A DNA stretch of 64,000 nt from Alphaproteobacteria bacterium (GTDB lineage Bacteria > Pseudomonadota > Alphaproteobacteria > Rhodobacterales > Rhodobacteraceae), in assembly GCA_030148665.1 (NCBI GenBank), contig JASBSZ010000002.1, positions 45,245 through 109,244 of the forward strand, given 5' to 3'. Of the stretch, positions 28,935 through 38,035 are shown piece after piece; the stretch's first letter is position 1; every line of letters begins with the position of its first letter. Below the pieces are notes generated by a model. The model worked only from the letters and a program-made list of their open reading frames with translations. It searched no databases and was not told the DNA's origin. The position numbers were made by a program, and so were the translations under genes.

Positions 28935-29587
28935 TCGGTCTCCGCGTTGAACAGGGCCACGGGCTCGTCAGCGCGCAGATCGACTCCGCGCAATGTCGCG
29001 ATATCCTTGAACAGTTCCGAAAACGCCTGCAGCAGCATCAGAAAGATGCCGACGCTGGCGATGACCTTGACCGGCCAGAGATAGGGCCGCCAGGCGGTAG
29101 GGCTGCGTTCGAGAAAGCCCAGCACCTTTTTCACCCCTGCAAAGGCGAAATCGCCCGAAAACAGGTCGCGGAAAAAGGTACTGAACAGCTTGCCGTAAAA
29201 GGCGAAGAAGTCGTTTCCGAAAAAGCCCAGCGAATAGGCCGTGCTGTTCAGCGCCCCGTAGAGCAGCACGATCAGGTAGAACAGCAGAAAGGTCACCGTC
29301 ACGCTGTCCACCGCGGCGCGCGTGCGGGGCGACCAGCTGCCATAGAACAGGTCCATGCGCACATGGCCCTTGAGCTGCATCGAATAGGGTCCGCCCAGCA
29401 GGTAATAGGCCACCAGCGAGAATTGCGCGACCTCCAGCGTCCAGCGCGAGGGCACGAACAGCGTCTTTGACACCGACGACCACAACAGCACCCCGACCAT
29501 GAAGAAGATGCTGTACATCATCACCCGTCCCAGGCGGTAGTTCACCCGGTCCACGATGCGGACATATGCGCGAATTATTTTCGGCAT
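28931..29587 (-). CDS. TRAP transporter small permease (DctQ family)
   Basis: A 218-residue protein with four hydrophobic segments and a DctQ-like VRMDLFYGSWSPRTRAAVD motif after helix 2. An insert of about 60 residues between helices 3 and 4 (YGKLFSTFFRDLFSGDF...) makes it longer than standard DctQ proteins, which matches the long-form DctM partner. Its start overlaps the 3' end of the upstream amidohydrolase gene by 13 bases, and its stop overlaps the DctM start, so the four genes are translationally coupled. Confidence 0.9.
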   Translation of the reverse strand: MPKIIRAYVRIVDRVNYRLGRVMMYSIFFMVGVLLWSSVSKTLFVPSRWTLEVAQFSLVAYYLLGGPYSMQLKGHVRMDLFYGSWSPRTRAAVDSVTVTFLLFYLIVLLYGALNSTAYSLGFFGNDFFAFYGKLFSTFFRDLFSGDFAFAGVKKVLGFLERSPTAWRPYLWPVKVIASVGIFLMLLQAFSELFKDIATLRGVDLRADEPVALFNAETE

Positions 29588-30393
29588 GTCTCCTCCCTTT
29601 CCCTGCGCGCGACCCCGAGCGCGGTCATCGCCGCGGCCAGCCAGCCATGCAGCATGGCCGCCATTGCCAGCTGATCGTCGGGCGTCGCGATCAGGTCGTT
29701 GCGGACCTCGATCATGACATTGACCAGCCCCGCCGGCAGGGCGTGCCGCCTGAGGGTATGGGTCACACCCTGTTCGGGGCCGTAGGGATCGTTGCGCGCG
29801 ACCTTGCGTATGGTGTGCTGCGGCGCAATCCCCAGCATCGCGTCCGCCAGCCGGCTGTCGCTGTCGTGCAGAACGCCGATCTCGACATCCCGGTGGCGTC
29901 CGGCAAAGACCGGCGTAAAGCTGTGTACGGTAATCATCGCCGGCCCGGCACCCGCACCGCCGCCCGTACCGCCGCCCGTGGCGGCAATCGTGCTGGCCAG
30001 CGTCTCGTGAAAGGGCTGATAGATGCGGGCGATGCGGGCACGCCGGGAAACCTCGTCCAGGGCGCGGTTTCCGGGGATATCATGCGTTTCGCTGCGCGCC
30101 GGGATGGCGTCGCGTGCCTCGGGCGGGCGGTTGCAGTCATACAGCAGCCGTGACTGGCGCGCGGCCACCAGCGGGGCATCGAACAGTCGCGCCAGTTCGC
30201 GTGCAACCGGCAGCGCGCCGGGATCCCAGGCGATATGGGCCTGTTGCAGCGCGGGCGTCAGGCCCAGCCCGCCATATTCGTCGGGGATATGGTTCGAGGC
30301 GTGCTCGCACACCAGGACGAGGCCCCCTCGCCCGCCGGGATTGATCACCTCGACCGCGTCGCTCGTCGCCGTGCCTGGCGTTTCCGATGGCAT
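29575..30393 (-). CDS. N-formylglutamate amidohydrolase family protein
   Basis: A 272-residue member of the FGase (HutG-like) family: LVLVCEHASNHIPDEYGGLGL at the N-terminus, LLYDCNRPPEARDAIP, ITVHSFTPVFAGRHRDVEIG and VNVMIEVRNDLI, which place the metal-binding Glu/His residues. The classical enzyme cleaves N-formyl-Glu to Glu and formate. No other histidine-degradation gene is present, so in this operon it may hydrolyse another N-acyl- or gamma-glutamyl compound; that is inference. It is the first gene of the leftward operon, 27 bases after a predicted start point. Confidence 0.9.
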   Translation of the reverse strand: MPSETPGTATSDAVEVINPGGRGGLVLVCEHASNHIPDEYGGLGLTPALQQAHIAWDPGALPVARELARLFDAPLVAARQSRLLYDCNRPPEARDAIPARSETHDIPGNRALDEVSRRARIARIYQPFHETLASTIAATGGGTGGGAGAGPAMITVHSFTPVFAGRHRDVEIGVLHDSDSRLADAMLGIAPQHTIRKVARNDPYGPEQGVTHTLRRHALPAGLVNVMIEVRNDLIATPDDQLAMAAMLHGWLAAAMTALGVARREREETCRK

Positions 30394-30426
30394 ATGCGCT
30401 TCCTCCCCAAACGCCGCTTGCGAACA

Positions 30427-30455
30427 AATCTCTTCACAACACGGGATTCTGTCAA
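30427..30455 (-). promoter_or_regulatory. Predicted promoter of the leftward catabolic operon
   Basis: On the minus strand a consensus -35 TTGACA (30455-30450) is followed after 17 bp by GAGATT (30432-30427). This would start transcription near 30420, just before the first gene at 30393. Confidence 0.55.
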
Positions 30456-30465
30456 CAAGTTTTCT

Positions 30466-30476
30466 GAAAAATTTTC
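30466..30476. promoter_or_regulatory. Palindrome GAAAAATTTTC, candidate RpiR operator
   Basis: A perfect 11-bp dyad inside the longer AT-rich TTTTCTGAAAAATTTTCTTC, placed ten bases upstream of the leftward -35 box and 47 bases before the RpiR gene. It is the only AT-rich dyad in the divergent spacer, so it is the natural site for the RpiR protein. Confidence 0.5.
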
Positions 30477-30523
30477 TTCACAGCATTGCTTCCTGTCGGT
30501 ATTCTCAGAAAAACGGAGGAAAC

Positions 30524-31396
30524 ATGGCCGAAAACCCCGACACGGTTGCCGAGCGTCTGCACCGGGCGATGGACGGGCTGACCCGCGCCGAAAGGCAGCT
30601 GGCCTATGTCCTGCTGGAAAACTATCCGGTTTCCGGGCTGGGCTCGATCACCTCGGTTGCGCGCAAGGCCAATGTTTCCACCCCGACGGTCGCCCGCATG
30701 GTGCAAAAGCTGGGCTTTTCCGGCTTTCCCGATTTCCAGGCCGCCCTGAGGGACGAGATCGAGGCACGCATTTCCGACCCGATCACCAAGTTCAACGCAT
30801 GGGCACGGCAGGCGCCCGACGAACATATCCTCAACCGCTTTACCGACGCGGTGACGGGCAACATCCGCCAGATGCTGGCCCATGTCGATATCGAGGCCTT
30901 CGAGGAAAGCTGTGCCCTGATGGCCGATCACGGGCGCGCGCTCTATGTCGTGGGGGGGCGGATCACGCGCTCGCTGGCCGATTACCTGTTCCTGCACATG
31001 CAGGTGATCCGGCCCAATGTCACGCATATCCAGTCGATCTCGAACGCCTGGCCCCATTACCTGCTGGATGTACGCGAGGGCGACGTGGTGGTCATCATCG
31101 ACGTGCGCAGATACGAGAATTCCACCCTCAAGCTGGCCGAGATGGCTGCCGAGCGCGGGGCGCGCATCATCCTGATCACCGATCAGTGGCGCTCGCCCGT
31201 GCATGGTTTTGCCGATCACGTCTTTTGCGGCCGCATCACCGTGCCATCGGCCTGGGATTCGACCGTGACCCTGCTGCTGCTGCTGGAAACCATGATCGCC
31301 GAAGTCCAGGAAAGAACATGGGAAACCACGCGGGCGCGCATGGAGTCGCTTGAGGAAATGTTCGACCGCACCCGTTTCTTTCGCAAGTTCACCTGA
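30524..31396 (+). CDS. RpiR-family (MurR/RpiR) transcriptional regulator
   Basis: A 290-residue regulator with an N-terminal RpiR helix-turn-helix (LTRAERQLAYVLLENYPVSG, then SITSVARKANVSTPTVARMVQKLGFSG) and a C-terminal SIS sugar-phosphate-binding domain (RALYVVGGRITRSLADYLFLHM, EGDVVVIIDVRRYENSTLKLAEMAAERGARIILIT). The ATG at 30524 follows GGAGG eight bases upstream. It is divergent from the amidohydrolase/TRAP/ligase operon and is presumably its regulator. SIS domains usually bind phosphosugars; the pathway here does not look like sugar metabolism, so the effector is an open question. Confidence 0.93.
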   Translation: MAENPDTVAERLHRAMDGLTRAERQLAYVLLENYPVSGLGSITSVARKANVSTPTVARMVQKLGFSGFPDFQAALRDEIEARISDPITKFNAWARQAPDEHILNRFTDAVTGNIRQMLAHVDIEAFEESCALMADHGRALYVVGGRITRSLADYLFLHMQVIRPNVTHIQSISNAWPHYLLDVREGDVVVIIDVRRYENSTLKLAEMAAERGARIILITDQWRSPVHGFADHVFCGRITVPSAWDSTVTLLLLLETMIAEVQERTWETTRARMESLEEMFDRTRFFRKFT

Positions 31397-31513
31397 GGCT
31401 GCCGAGGTTGGCCGCGAACCGGATCGCGAGCGACCCGGTGGCAAACAGTCCGTGATGCGCAATCTGGATTCACGTGACCCGCCTGGCAGTGCCAATGGCC
31501 ACAGCTGCGCTTG

Positions 31514-31590
31514 ATGTAAATATTCTTTACATTTCCTCTTGCAATTTCCCGGTGGCTGCCCATCTTGGGTAATGTAAAGGCCATTAACAT
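31514..31590 (+). promoter_or_regulatory. Two matching 19-bp dyads upstream of the DUF2852 gene
   Basis: Site A, ATGTAAATATTCTTTACAT (31514-31532), has perfect 7-bp arms. Site B, ATGTAAAGGCCATTAACAT (31572-31590), has the same arms with one arm mismatch. Centres are 58 bp apart. Site B ends 28 bases before the gene start. The regulator is unknown. Confidence 0.55.
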
Positions 31591-31617
31591 TCACCGCAGA
31601 AAAGGAGCATTCCGGAA

Positions 31618-32079
31618 ATGAATTCAGTCGCAACCTGGCCTTCCATGGCCGAGAGATGGCTTGACGCGCGAGGGCGCGGTGCCTGGATCGCGACCATGGT
31701 GATCGGTTTCATCCTGTTCTGGCCCATCGGGCTGGCCCTTCTCTTCTACATGATATGGAGCAAACGCATGTCCTCACCCTTACGTCATTGCGGCCATTCG
31801 CGCCGCCATCGTGCCGACACCCTGTGGCAGCCGACCGGCAACAGCGCCTTTGACAGCTACCGTCAGGAAACGATCCGGCGGCTCGAGGACGAACAAGAGG
31901 CCTTTCAGGCATTCCTCGACCGGCTGCGCGCAGCCAAGGACAAGACCGAGTTCGATCAGTTCATGGAGGAACGCGCCCGTGCCGTGCGCACCGATGAGGC
32001 ACAGGACGCCGCGCCCAAGGGAGCGCCCCGGGGAACACCTGGGGAAACAGCCCGGCCCGGCCCCGCGGCCGAGGCCTGA
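31618..32079 (+). CDS. DUF2852 protein, single-pass membrane
   Basis: A 153-residue protein with one strongly hydrophobic helix (about residues 22-47, GAWIATMVIGFILFWPIGLALLF) followed by a basic segment and the DUF2852 core PTGNSAFDSYRQETIRRLEDEQEAF and FLDRLRAAKDKTEFDQFM, probably a cytoplasmic coiled coil. The tail is low-complexity Ala/Pro/Gly. The family is conserved in Rhodobacterales and related orders, with no established function that I know of. It is preceded by an AAGGAG ribosome site and two 19-bp dyads, so its transcription is likely to be regulated. Confidence 0.88.
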   Translation: MNSVATWPSMAERWLDARGRGAWIATMVIGFILFWPIGLALLFYMIWSKRMSSPLRHCGHSRRHRADTLWQPTGNSAFDSYRQETIRRLEDEQEAFQAFLDRLRAAKDKTEFDQFMEERARAVRTDEAQDAAPKGAPRGTPGETARPGPAAEA

Positions 32080-32174
32080 TCGCCCGCACCCCGTTCGCGA
32101 CAGGCGGGTGCTGCGGCCCTCCGGCACCCCGCATCGAACCGGCAGGAAACCAGGGCGCACCCAGGGCGGGTGCG

Positions 32175-32213
32175 CCCGAGCGCCCGCCAGTTTGGGCGCG
32201 TCGGGCGCTCGGG
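32175..32213. repeat. GC-rich palindromic repeat (member of AGCGCCCGCC family)
   Basis: CCCGAGCGCCCG (32175-32186) and CGGGCGCTCGGG (32202-32213) are exact complements and can form a 12-bp stem with a 15-base loop. It lies in the 268-base spacer between the DUF2852 gene and bpt, and shares AGCGCCCGCC with the elements at 58424 and 63831. Apart from it the spacer holds nothing that I recognise. Confidence 0.6.
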
Positions 32214-32347
32214 GCAACGACGTTGCGCGGACAATTCAGATGCAGTCGCCCTGATTGCGACCTTGATTCCGGTTGTTGAGTTCCCATGATATTGTTAGCA
32301 TCGCACCAGACCCGCCGCCCCGACAGCCACCCCGTGACACCAGCATC

Positions 32348-33235
32348 ATGCGCCATTCGCTCCCCGTCGTACCGCAGTTCTACGTCACCTCGCCCCAGCC
32401 CTGCCCCTACCTGCCCGGCCGGCTGGAGCGCAAGCTGTTCACCGCCCTGCAGGGCGAGGGCGCGCAAAAGCTGAACGATGCGCTGTCCAAACAGGGGTTC
32501 CGGCGCTCGCAGAACGTGCTGTACCGCCCCAGCTGCGCCGATTGCGCATCGTGCTATTCGGCGCGCATCCGGGTCGCCGACTTCAGACCCACCCGCAGCC
32601 AGCGCCGGGTCATGCGGCGCAACGCCCATCTCACGCGGCAGGCGACAGCGCCCTGGGCGACCGAGGCGCAATATCAGCTGTTCCGCGATTATCTCGATGC
32701 GCGCCACGCCGATGGCGGCATGGCCGACATGGACGTCTATGAATTCGCCGCCATGATCGAGGAAACGCCCGTGCGTTCGCGCGTGGTGGAATACTACCGT
32801 CCCGCCGACACCCTGTCGGGGGCGCGTTCCGATACATCTCCCGGCGCATCCCCGGCCACGGGGCGCCCGGTGCTGACCGCCGTCTGCCTGACTGACGTGA
32901 TGGATGACGGCCTGTCGATGGTCTATTCCTTTTTCGAACCCGCCACCCAGCGCAATTCGCCCGGCACCTACATCATCCTCGATCATGTCGAGATCGCCAG
33001 CGAGGCAGGCCTGCCCTATGTCTATCTGGGCTACTGGGTGCCGGGCAGCCCCAAGATGAATTACAAGGCGGGCTATGACGCGCTGGAAATCTACAAGGAC
33101 GGGCGCTGGCAGCCGCTGCGCGCGCCCGAAAGTTTCGACACCATCCCGCGCCCGCAGGCCAGCGAACCGATATCCGATCAGCTGGCCCGCATCCAGCTTC
33201 CCGATATCGGCCCGATCGGCACCGACACGGCCTGA
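32348..33235 (+). CDS. bpt: Aspartate/glutamate leucyl(arginyl)-tRNA-protein transferase
   Basis: Transfers an aminoacyl group from tRNA to N-terminal acidic residues, feeding proteins into the N-degron pathway. The 295-residue protein has the ATE1/Bpt signature: [14 protein letters not shown], the Cys-rich [31 protein letters not shown], and [36 protein letters not shown] Ser/Pro-rich insert of about 20 residues (near residue 160) is longer than usual. The ATG at 32348 matches the family start; the upstream in-frame extension lacks similarity. It is followed by a terminator. Confidence 0.94.
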   Translation: MRHSLPVVPQFYVTSPQPCPYLPGRLERKLFTALQGEGAQKLNDALSKQGFRRSQNVLYRPSCADCASCYSARIRVADFRPTRSQRRVMRRNAHLTRQATAPWATEAQYQLFRDYLDARHADGGMADMDVYEFAAMIEETPVRSRVVEYYRPADTLSGARSDTSPGASPATGRPVLTAVCLTDVMDDGLSMVYSFFEPATQRNSPGTYIILDHVEIASEAGLPYVYLGYWVPGSPKMNYKAGYDALEIYKDGRWQPLRAPESFDTIPRPQASEPISDQLARIQLPDIGPIGTDTA

Positions 33236-33279
33236 TTCCCGCCCATTTTTTCCGATAATTTTTCTGATCGACAATATGT

Positions 33280-33300
33280 CGCAAGAAAATTGCGGTTTTT
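33280..33300 (+). terminator. Intrinsic terminator after bpt
   Basis: CGCAA-GAAAA-TTGCG followed by GTTTTT, 45 bases after the bpt stop, within an AT-rich spacer. It separates bpt from the ilv promoter. Confidence 0.65.
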
Positions 33301-33334
33301 CGGAAATCGGGATCATTTTCTTCAGGATATCCGC

Positions 33335-33363
33335 TTGACCTGCCCCTCGGGCCAAAATAATGT
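33335..33363 (+). promoter_or_regulatory. ilvBN promoter (TTGACC-17-TAATGT)
   Basis: A near-consensus -35 (33335-33340) is separated by 17 bp from TAATGT (33358-33363), giving a start near 33370, just upstream of the leader peptide and its AAAAAGGG ribosome site. Confidence 0.7.
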
Positions 33364-33388
33364 CGTCGCCACGAAAAAGGGATCCGAC

Positions 33389-33433
33389 ATGAACAATCCG
33401 CTTGTAATCACAGGGAAACGCATGGCGCATTAG
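33389..33433 (+). CDS. ilvBN leader peptide (14 aa)
   Basis: ATG at 33389 encodes MNNPLVITGKRMAH and stops at TAG (33431-33433). It carries Leu, Val, Ile and Thr in a row, the amino acids made by or feeding the pathway. A ribosome site AAAAAGGGA precedes it at good spacing. The peptide overlaps the 5' arm of an antiterminator-type stem and is followed by a terminator, the standard layout of translation-controlled attenuation. With one codon of each amino acid, the control is multivalent rather than driven by a run of one codon. Confidence 0.75.
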   Translation: MNNPLVITGKRMAH

Positions 33434-33482
33434 CGGCCCCGGTCGCTGGCACCATGCAACCCGCCTGATCGGCGGTTTTTTT
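33420..33482 (+). promoter_or_regulatory. Attenuator of ilvBN: GCATGG/CCATGC stem and Rho-independent terminator
   Basis: GCATGG (33420-33425), inside the leader codons, is the exact complement of CCATGC (33452-33457) and encloses a further GC stem (GCGGCC...GGTCGC). Just after it, CCGCC (33461-33465) pairs with GGCGG (33471-33475) and is followed by seven T residues (33476-33482). Ribosome position on the leader would decide which structures form. Confidence 0.7.
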
Positions 33483-33537
33483 GTGTTCGGGCCCCGAACC
33501 GTCCGTTCCTGCGACACTGAAAAGCGAGGATGAAAAG

Positions 33538-35292
<1,755 letters not shown>

Positions 35293-35303
35293 GGAGAGCA
35301 ATC

Positions 35304-35888
35304 ATGTGTGCACTCAAGATCAAGAAGGGCTCGTCCAGCCATTCGGCCTATCAGCTGCGCAACCCGATGGGGGACGCGATCGAAACCCACACCCTGGCGG
35401 TGATCGTCGATAACGAACCGGGCGTTCTGGCGCGCGTGATCGGGCTGTTTTCCGGGCGCGGCTACAATATCGAAAGCCTGACAGTCGCCGAGGTCGATCA
35501 CCTCGGCCACCAGTCGCGCATCACCATCGTCACCACCGGCACGCCCCAGGTGATCGAGCAGATCAAGGCCCAGCTCAACCGCATGGTGCCGGTCCACGAG
35601 GTCCACGATCTGACCGTCGAGGGCCCCAGCGTCGAACGCGAACTGGCCCTGATCAAGGTCGCCAGCACCGGCGACAAGCGGGTCGAGGCGCTGCGGCTGG
35701 CCGACATCTTTCGCGCGTCCGTCATGGACACGACGCTGGAAAGTTTCGTGTTCGAGATCACCGGAACCCCGGAAAAGATCGACGCCTTCGTTGACCTCAT
35801 GCGCCCGCTGGGCCTGGTCGAGCTGGCCCGCACCGGCGTTGCCGCCATGCTGCGCGGGAAACGGGCCGAGGCATCGGCACAGCTATAG
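35304..35888 (+). CDS. ilvN: Acetolactate synthase small (regulatory) subunit
   Basis: A 194-residue regulatory subunit that confers valine feedback and stimulates the catalytic subunit. An N-terminal extension of about 30 residues is followed by an ACT domain (THTLAVIVDNEPGVLARVIGLFSGRGYNIESLTV) and the second conserved half (VERELALIKV, FRASVMDTTLESFVFEITGTPEKIDAFVDLMRPLGLVELARTG). An AGGAGA ribosome site precedes the ATG. Its last six bases overlap the 3' end of the convergent nucleoside hydrolase gene. Confidence 0.96.
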   Translation: MCALKIKKGSSSHSAYQLRNPMGDAIETHTLAVIVDNEPGVLARVIGLFSGRGYNIESLTVAEVDHLGHQSRITIVTTGTPQVIEQIKAQLNRMVPVHEVHDLTVEGPSVERELALIKVASTGDKRVEALRLADIFRASVMDTTLESFVFEITGTPEKIDAFVDLMRPLGLVELARTGVAAMLRGKRAEASAQL

Positions 35889-36818
35889 CCGCGCCAGCCT
35901 TTCGGTCAGCAGGCTGTAGAAACCATCTGCGTCAACGCTGCCCATGAACAGGGCGTTGGCCGGGCGTGCGCTGACACCCCACCAGTCGGCCACCGTCATG
36001 CCCAGCGTCAGGGCCGAGGTCGTCTCGATCTCGACATTCACATGGCGGCCCTGGAACAGATGCGGCGCCAGCAGCCAGGCAATGACGCAGGGGTCATGCA
36101 GCGGCGCGCCGTCCGAGCCGTATTTCTGCCTGTCGAAACGCTCGAAAAAGCCGGTCAGGGCGGCGACGGTCTGCCCGACCCGGTTGCCGATGTCGCGCAG
36201 GGCCTGCACGCGGGCCCGCGTGGTCAGCACCTGATGGGTGACATCCAGCGGCATCATCACGATCTCGGCCCCCGATCTCAGCACCATGTCGGCGGCCTCG
36301 GGATCGACATGGATGTTGAACTCGGCCGCCGGGGTGATGTTGCCCACCTCGAAATAGGCCCCGCCCATCAGAACGACCCTCTGCACCCGCCCCACGATAT
36401 CGGGCGCCCGCGCAAAGGCGGTGGCGATATTGGTCAGCGGCCCGAGGGGGCAAAGCGTGACGCTGCCCGCAGGGCGCGCGCGCAACGTGTCGATGATGAA
36501 ATCCACCGCGTGCGCATCCTGCAGCGGCATCGTGGGCGCGGGCAGGTCGGCGCCGTCCAGCCCGCTGTTTCCATGCACATGTTCGGCCGTCACCAGGGCA
36601 CGCCGCATCGGCCTGTCGCAGCCCGCGAAAACCGGAATGTCGCGCCGGCCCGCCAGTTCGCAGATCTTGCGCGCATTCAGCTGGGTCAGCGACAGCGGCA
36701 CGTTGCCGGCGACCGCCGTGATACCCAGCACCCTGATTTCCGGGCTGGCCAGCGCCAGCAGGATGGCCACCGCGTCGTCCTGGCCCGGATCGGTATCAAT
36801 GATGATGTCCTGCGTCAT
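35883..36818 (-). CDS. Nucleoside hydrolase (IUNH family)
   Basis: Hydrolyses the N-glycosidic bond of purine and/or pyrimidine nucleosides in salvage. The 311-residue enzyme starts with the calcium-binding IIDTDPGQDDAVAILLAL motif and has GNSGLDGADLP, CPLGPLTNIA, GGAYFEVGNITPAAEFNIHVDPEAA and a C-terminal HDPCVIAWLLAP, all family positions for ribose and Ca2+ ligands. It is convergent with ilvN with a six-base overlap and has no catabolic neighbours, so the preferred nucleoside is not indicated. Confidence 0.93.
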   Translation of the reverse strand: MTQDIIIDTDPGQDDAVAILLALASPEIRVLGITAVAGNVPLSLTQLNARKICELAGRRDIPVFAGCDRPMRRALVTAEHVHGNSGLDGADLPAPTMPLQDAHAVDFIIDTLRARPAGSVTLCPLGPLTNIATAFARAPDIVGRVQRVVLMGGAYFEVGNITPAAEFNIHVDPEAADMVLRSGAEIVMMPLDVTHQVLTTRARVQALRDIGNRVGQTVAALTGFFERFDRQKYGSDGAPLHDPCVIAWLLAPHLFQGRHVNVEIETTSALTLGMTVADWWGVSARPANALFMGSVDADGFYSLLTERLARL

Positions 36819-36920
36819 GTCCCGTCTTTATGTCCCGTCTTTCGCATATCGGTGGAGAAAGGCAGAAGGTGGACAAAAGCTGCCGCCTTGTCCACCTTCA
36901 ATGCGGGCCGAAACAGGGGC

Positions 36921-37934
36921 TCAGTTGTCGAAATTCACCTCTTCGACCAGGCGCAGCGCCGTGGGGCGCAGGCGGGCCAGCTCCATCAGGTCCAGATCGT
37001 CGGGGCGGATCGCTCCCCATGATGCCACCAGATCGGAAACCCTGGCCGCCGGATTCACGGGATACTCGAAATTCACCTCGGCATAGATTTCCTGCGCCGC
37101 GGGAGAGGCCAGGAATTCCATCAGCTTGAGCGCCTCGGCGCGGTTGGGCGCGGCCGCGGTCATCGCCATGCCGGAAATGTTGACATGGGTGCCGCTGCCC
37201 TCGAACACGGGAAAGTCGATCCTGACCGCATCGGCCCATTGGCGCTGGCCCGGCTTTTTCAGCATCGCCCCCATGTAATAGGTGTTGCCAAGGGCGATAT
37301 CGCATTCGCCGGCCCAGATCGCCTTGACCTGGCCGCGGTCGTTGCCCTGCGGCTTGCGCGCCAGATTGGCACGCAGGCCTTTCAGCCAGTCGCGGGCATA
37401 GGCCTCGTCGTGGTGGGCGATCATGGCGGAAAACAGCGCCAGGTTATAGGGATGCAGCCCCGAGCGGATACAGATGCGGCCCTTCCATTTCGGCGAGGCC
37501 AGATCCTCGTAGGTGGTGATCTCGCCCGGTGTGACACGCTCTTTCGAGGCAAAGACGACGCGGGCCCGCCAGGTCAGGCCGAACCACCGGTTTTCCGGGT
37601 CGCGGAAACGGGCCGGGATCTCGGCGGCCAGCGTCTGCGACGCCACCGGCTGGGTCACGCCCGCCTTGACCAGCGCGGCAAGCCGGGCGACATCGACCGT
37701 CAGCACCACGTCGGCGGGGCTGCGCTTGCCCTCGGCAAGCAGCTTTTCGACCATGCCCTTCTTGAGAAAGGCGACATTGACCCTGATGCCCGTCCTTTTC
37801 GTGAAGGCTGCAAACAGCGGCTTGATCAGATCGGGCTGGCGATAGGAATAGACATTGACCTCGGCCGCGCCGGCAAGGGCCGGCACCAGCGCAAGGGCGG
37901 CAGCCGCCAGCAGGGATTGGAAACGCAGGGACAT
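36921..37934 (-). CDS. Ferric iron ABC transporter periplasmic binding protein (FbpA/FutA-like)
   Basis: A 337-residue binding protein with a Sec signal (MSLRFQSLLAAAALALVPALAGA). The mature start EVNVYSYRQPDLIKPLF contains the Tyr of the FutA-type iron site, and a pair of adjacent Tyr residues appears later in LGNTYYMGAMLKK, as in FbpA proteins. The permease and ATPase are not adjacent, so this is an orphan receptor or its partners lie elsewhere. A palindromic promoter region upstream suggests metal-dependent control. Confidence 0.88.
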   Translation of the reverse strand: MSLRFQSLLAAAALALVPALAGAAEVNVYSYRQPDLIKPLFAAFTKRTGIRVNVAFLKKGMVEKLLAEGKRSPADVVLTVDVARLAALVKAGVTQPVASQTLAAEIPARFRDPENRWFGLTWRARVVFASKERVTPGEITTYEDLASPKWKGRICIRSGLHPYNLALFSAMIAHHDEAYARDWLKGLRANLARKPQGNDRGQVKAIWAGECDIALGNTYYMGAMLKKPGQRQWADAVRIDFPVFEGSGTHVNISGMAMTAAAPNRAEALKLMEFLASPAAQEIYAEVNFEYPVNPAARVSDLVASWGAIRPDDLDLMELARLRPTALRLVEEVNFDN

Positions 37935-37976
37935 CGGGAACCTCCACCGATTGGTTGACGATGGGGCAGTTGAACC

Positions 37977-38015
37977 TGACTTTTTTTGTCAAGTCAATAC
38001 CCGACTATTATAGTC
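37977..38015 (-). promoter_or_regulatory. Palindromic promoter/operator of the iron-binding protein gene
   Basis: On the minus strand a 13-bp dyad GACTATAATAGTC (38015-38003) contains a perfect -10 TATAAT, and 6 bp downstream begins a second inverted repeat, TGACTT...AAGTCA (37996-37977). The second dyad would lie over the transcription start, a good repressor position, compatible with an iron-responsive regulator. Confidence 0.6.
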
Positions 38016-38035
38016 ATGTTACTTTTCCACCGGCC

